A program made the translations under genes and the position numbers. 46,391 nt of DNA from a virus: the IMG/VR virus record IMGVR_UViG_3300037153_000076, positions 1-46,391 of that record; one strand, written 5' to 3'. Shown piece by piece: positions 46,294 to 46,391 of the stretch. The notes below the pieces were generated by a model. It was not told the origin of the DNA and did no database searches. It saw only the letters and a list, made by a program, of their open reading frames with translations. Every line of letters starts with the position of its first letter. Position 1 is the first letter of the stretch.

Positions 46294-46391
46294 CGGTTTG
46301 AATGTCGATTCGCAGGACTGTTCCTGCTGCATAAACCTTGACTTGAACTGGTCCAAACTTCAAGTCAGAACGTTCCATCGTCCTATCTGCG
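46286..46391 (-). CDS. Short protein at the window edge, start uncertain
   Basis: The frame reads MERSDLKFGPVQVKVYAAGT then VLRIDIQTDE, starting at ATG 46378 with AGGA just upstream, and it remains open to the edge. With the ends joined, the start at 46378 would overlap the end of the membrane gene that leaves the window at base 1. The product looks like a small beta-rich domain of about 31 residues if the ATG is right. No family. Confidence 0.5.
   Translation of the reverse strand, partial: ADRTMERSDLKFGPVQVKVYAAGTVLRIDIQTDE

Noticed and set aside
36008-46391. Integrase or repressor genes, as expected for a temperate phage
   Set aside because: No tyrosine or serine recombinase pattern and no clear repressor was seen anywhere in the window, so lysogeny cannot be claimed despite the SOS-box-like site.

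Overview
The window is a tailed double-stranded DNA phage (Caudoviricetes) with siphovirus-type genes: large terminase, portal, Mu-I-like protease, decoration and major capsid proteins, a tail tube protein, a frameshifted tail chaperone, an 1795-residue tape measure, tail fibres and an endolysin. No contractile-sheath gene, integrase or repressor was recognised. Strong AAAGGAGG ribosome binding sites, frequent GTG and TTG starts, an endolysin that looks suited to a Gram-positive wall and several families common in actinobacteriophages suggest a Gram-positive, probably actinobacterial, host (inference). Most of the sequence is moderate in GC, but 5190-6650 and about 37450-37600 are clearly GC-richer.

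Layout. (1) 1-6650, minus strand: about twenty short genes, mostly of unknown function, several with zinc-binding motifs or one membrane segment. They form small translationally coupled groups separated by hairpin terminators. A 450-base noncoding region (4142-4591) carries operator-like and SOS-box-like dyads. (2) About 6655-6754: divergent promoter region. (3) 6755-35871, plus strand: one long, tightly packed virion and lysis operon. Unusually, fibre-like and adhesin-like proteins and a glycosyltransferase come first (6755-14645), followed by terminase, portal, protease, decoration protein, capsid, connectors, tail tube, chaperone, tape measure, distal tail, fibres, endolysin, membrane proteins. 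(4) 35872-35961: strong hairpins between the converging operons. (5) 36008-46391, minus strand: replication and nucleotide metabolism, read from right to left: RecA-like ATPase, HNH endonuclease, ssDNA-binding-like protein, tRNA-like element, primase-helicase, family A DNA polymerase with a fused uracil-DNA-glycosylase-like domain, DUF5662-type protein, RuvC-like nuclease and DUF3310-type protein.

The two window ends can be joined: the membrane-protein frame that leaves at base 1 stays open into base 46391 and stops at 46360-46362, just over the start of the next minus-strand gene. This fits a complete, circularly permuted or circularised genome of 46391 bp with two divergent units, but it is an inference.

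The most unusual points are two junctions where the start of a downstream gene is partly duplicated upstream (terminase at 14141-14680, fibre gene at 31369-31545), a strong excess of the word CTGTGGG/CCCACAG, a 38-bp nested dyad and a LexA-like box in the left noncoding region, a gene with a good ribosome binding site but apparently an AUA start, a tRNA-like element abutting the primase start codon, and GC-rich, hairpin-dense noncoding segments.
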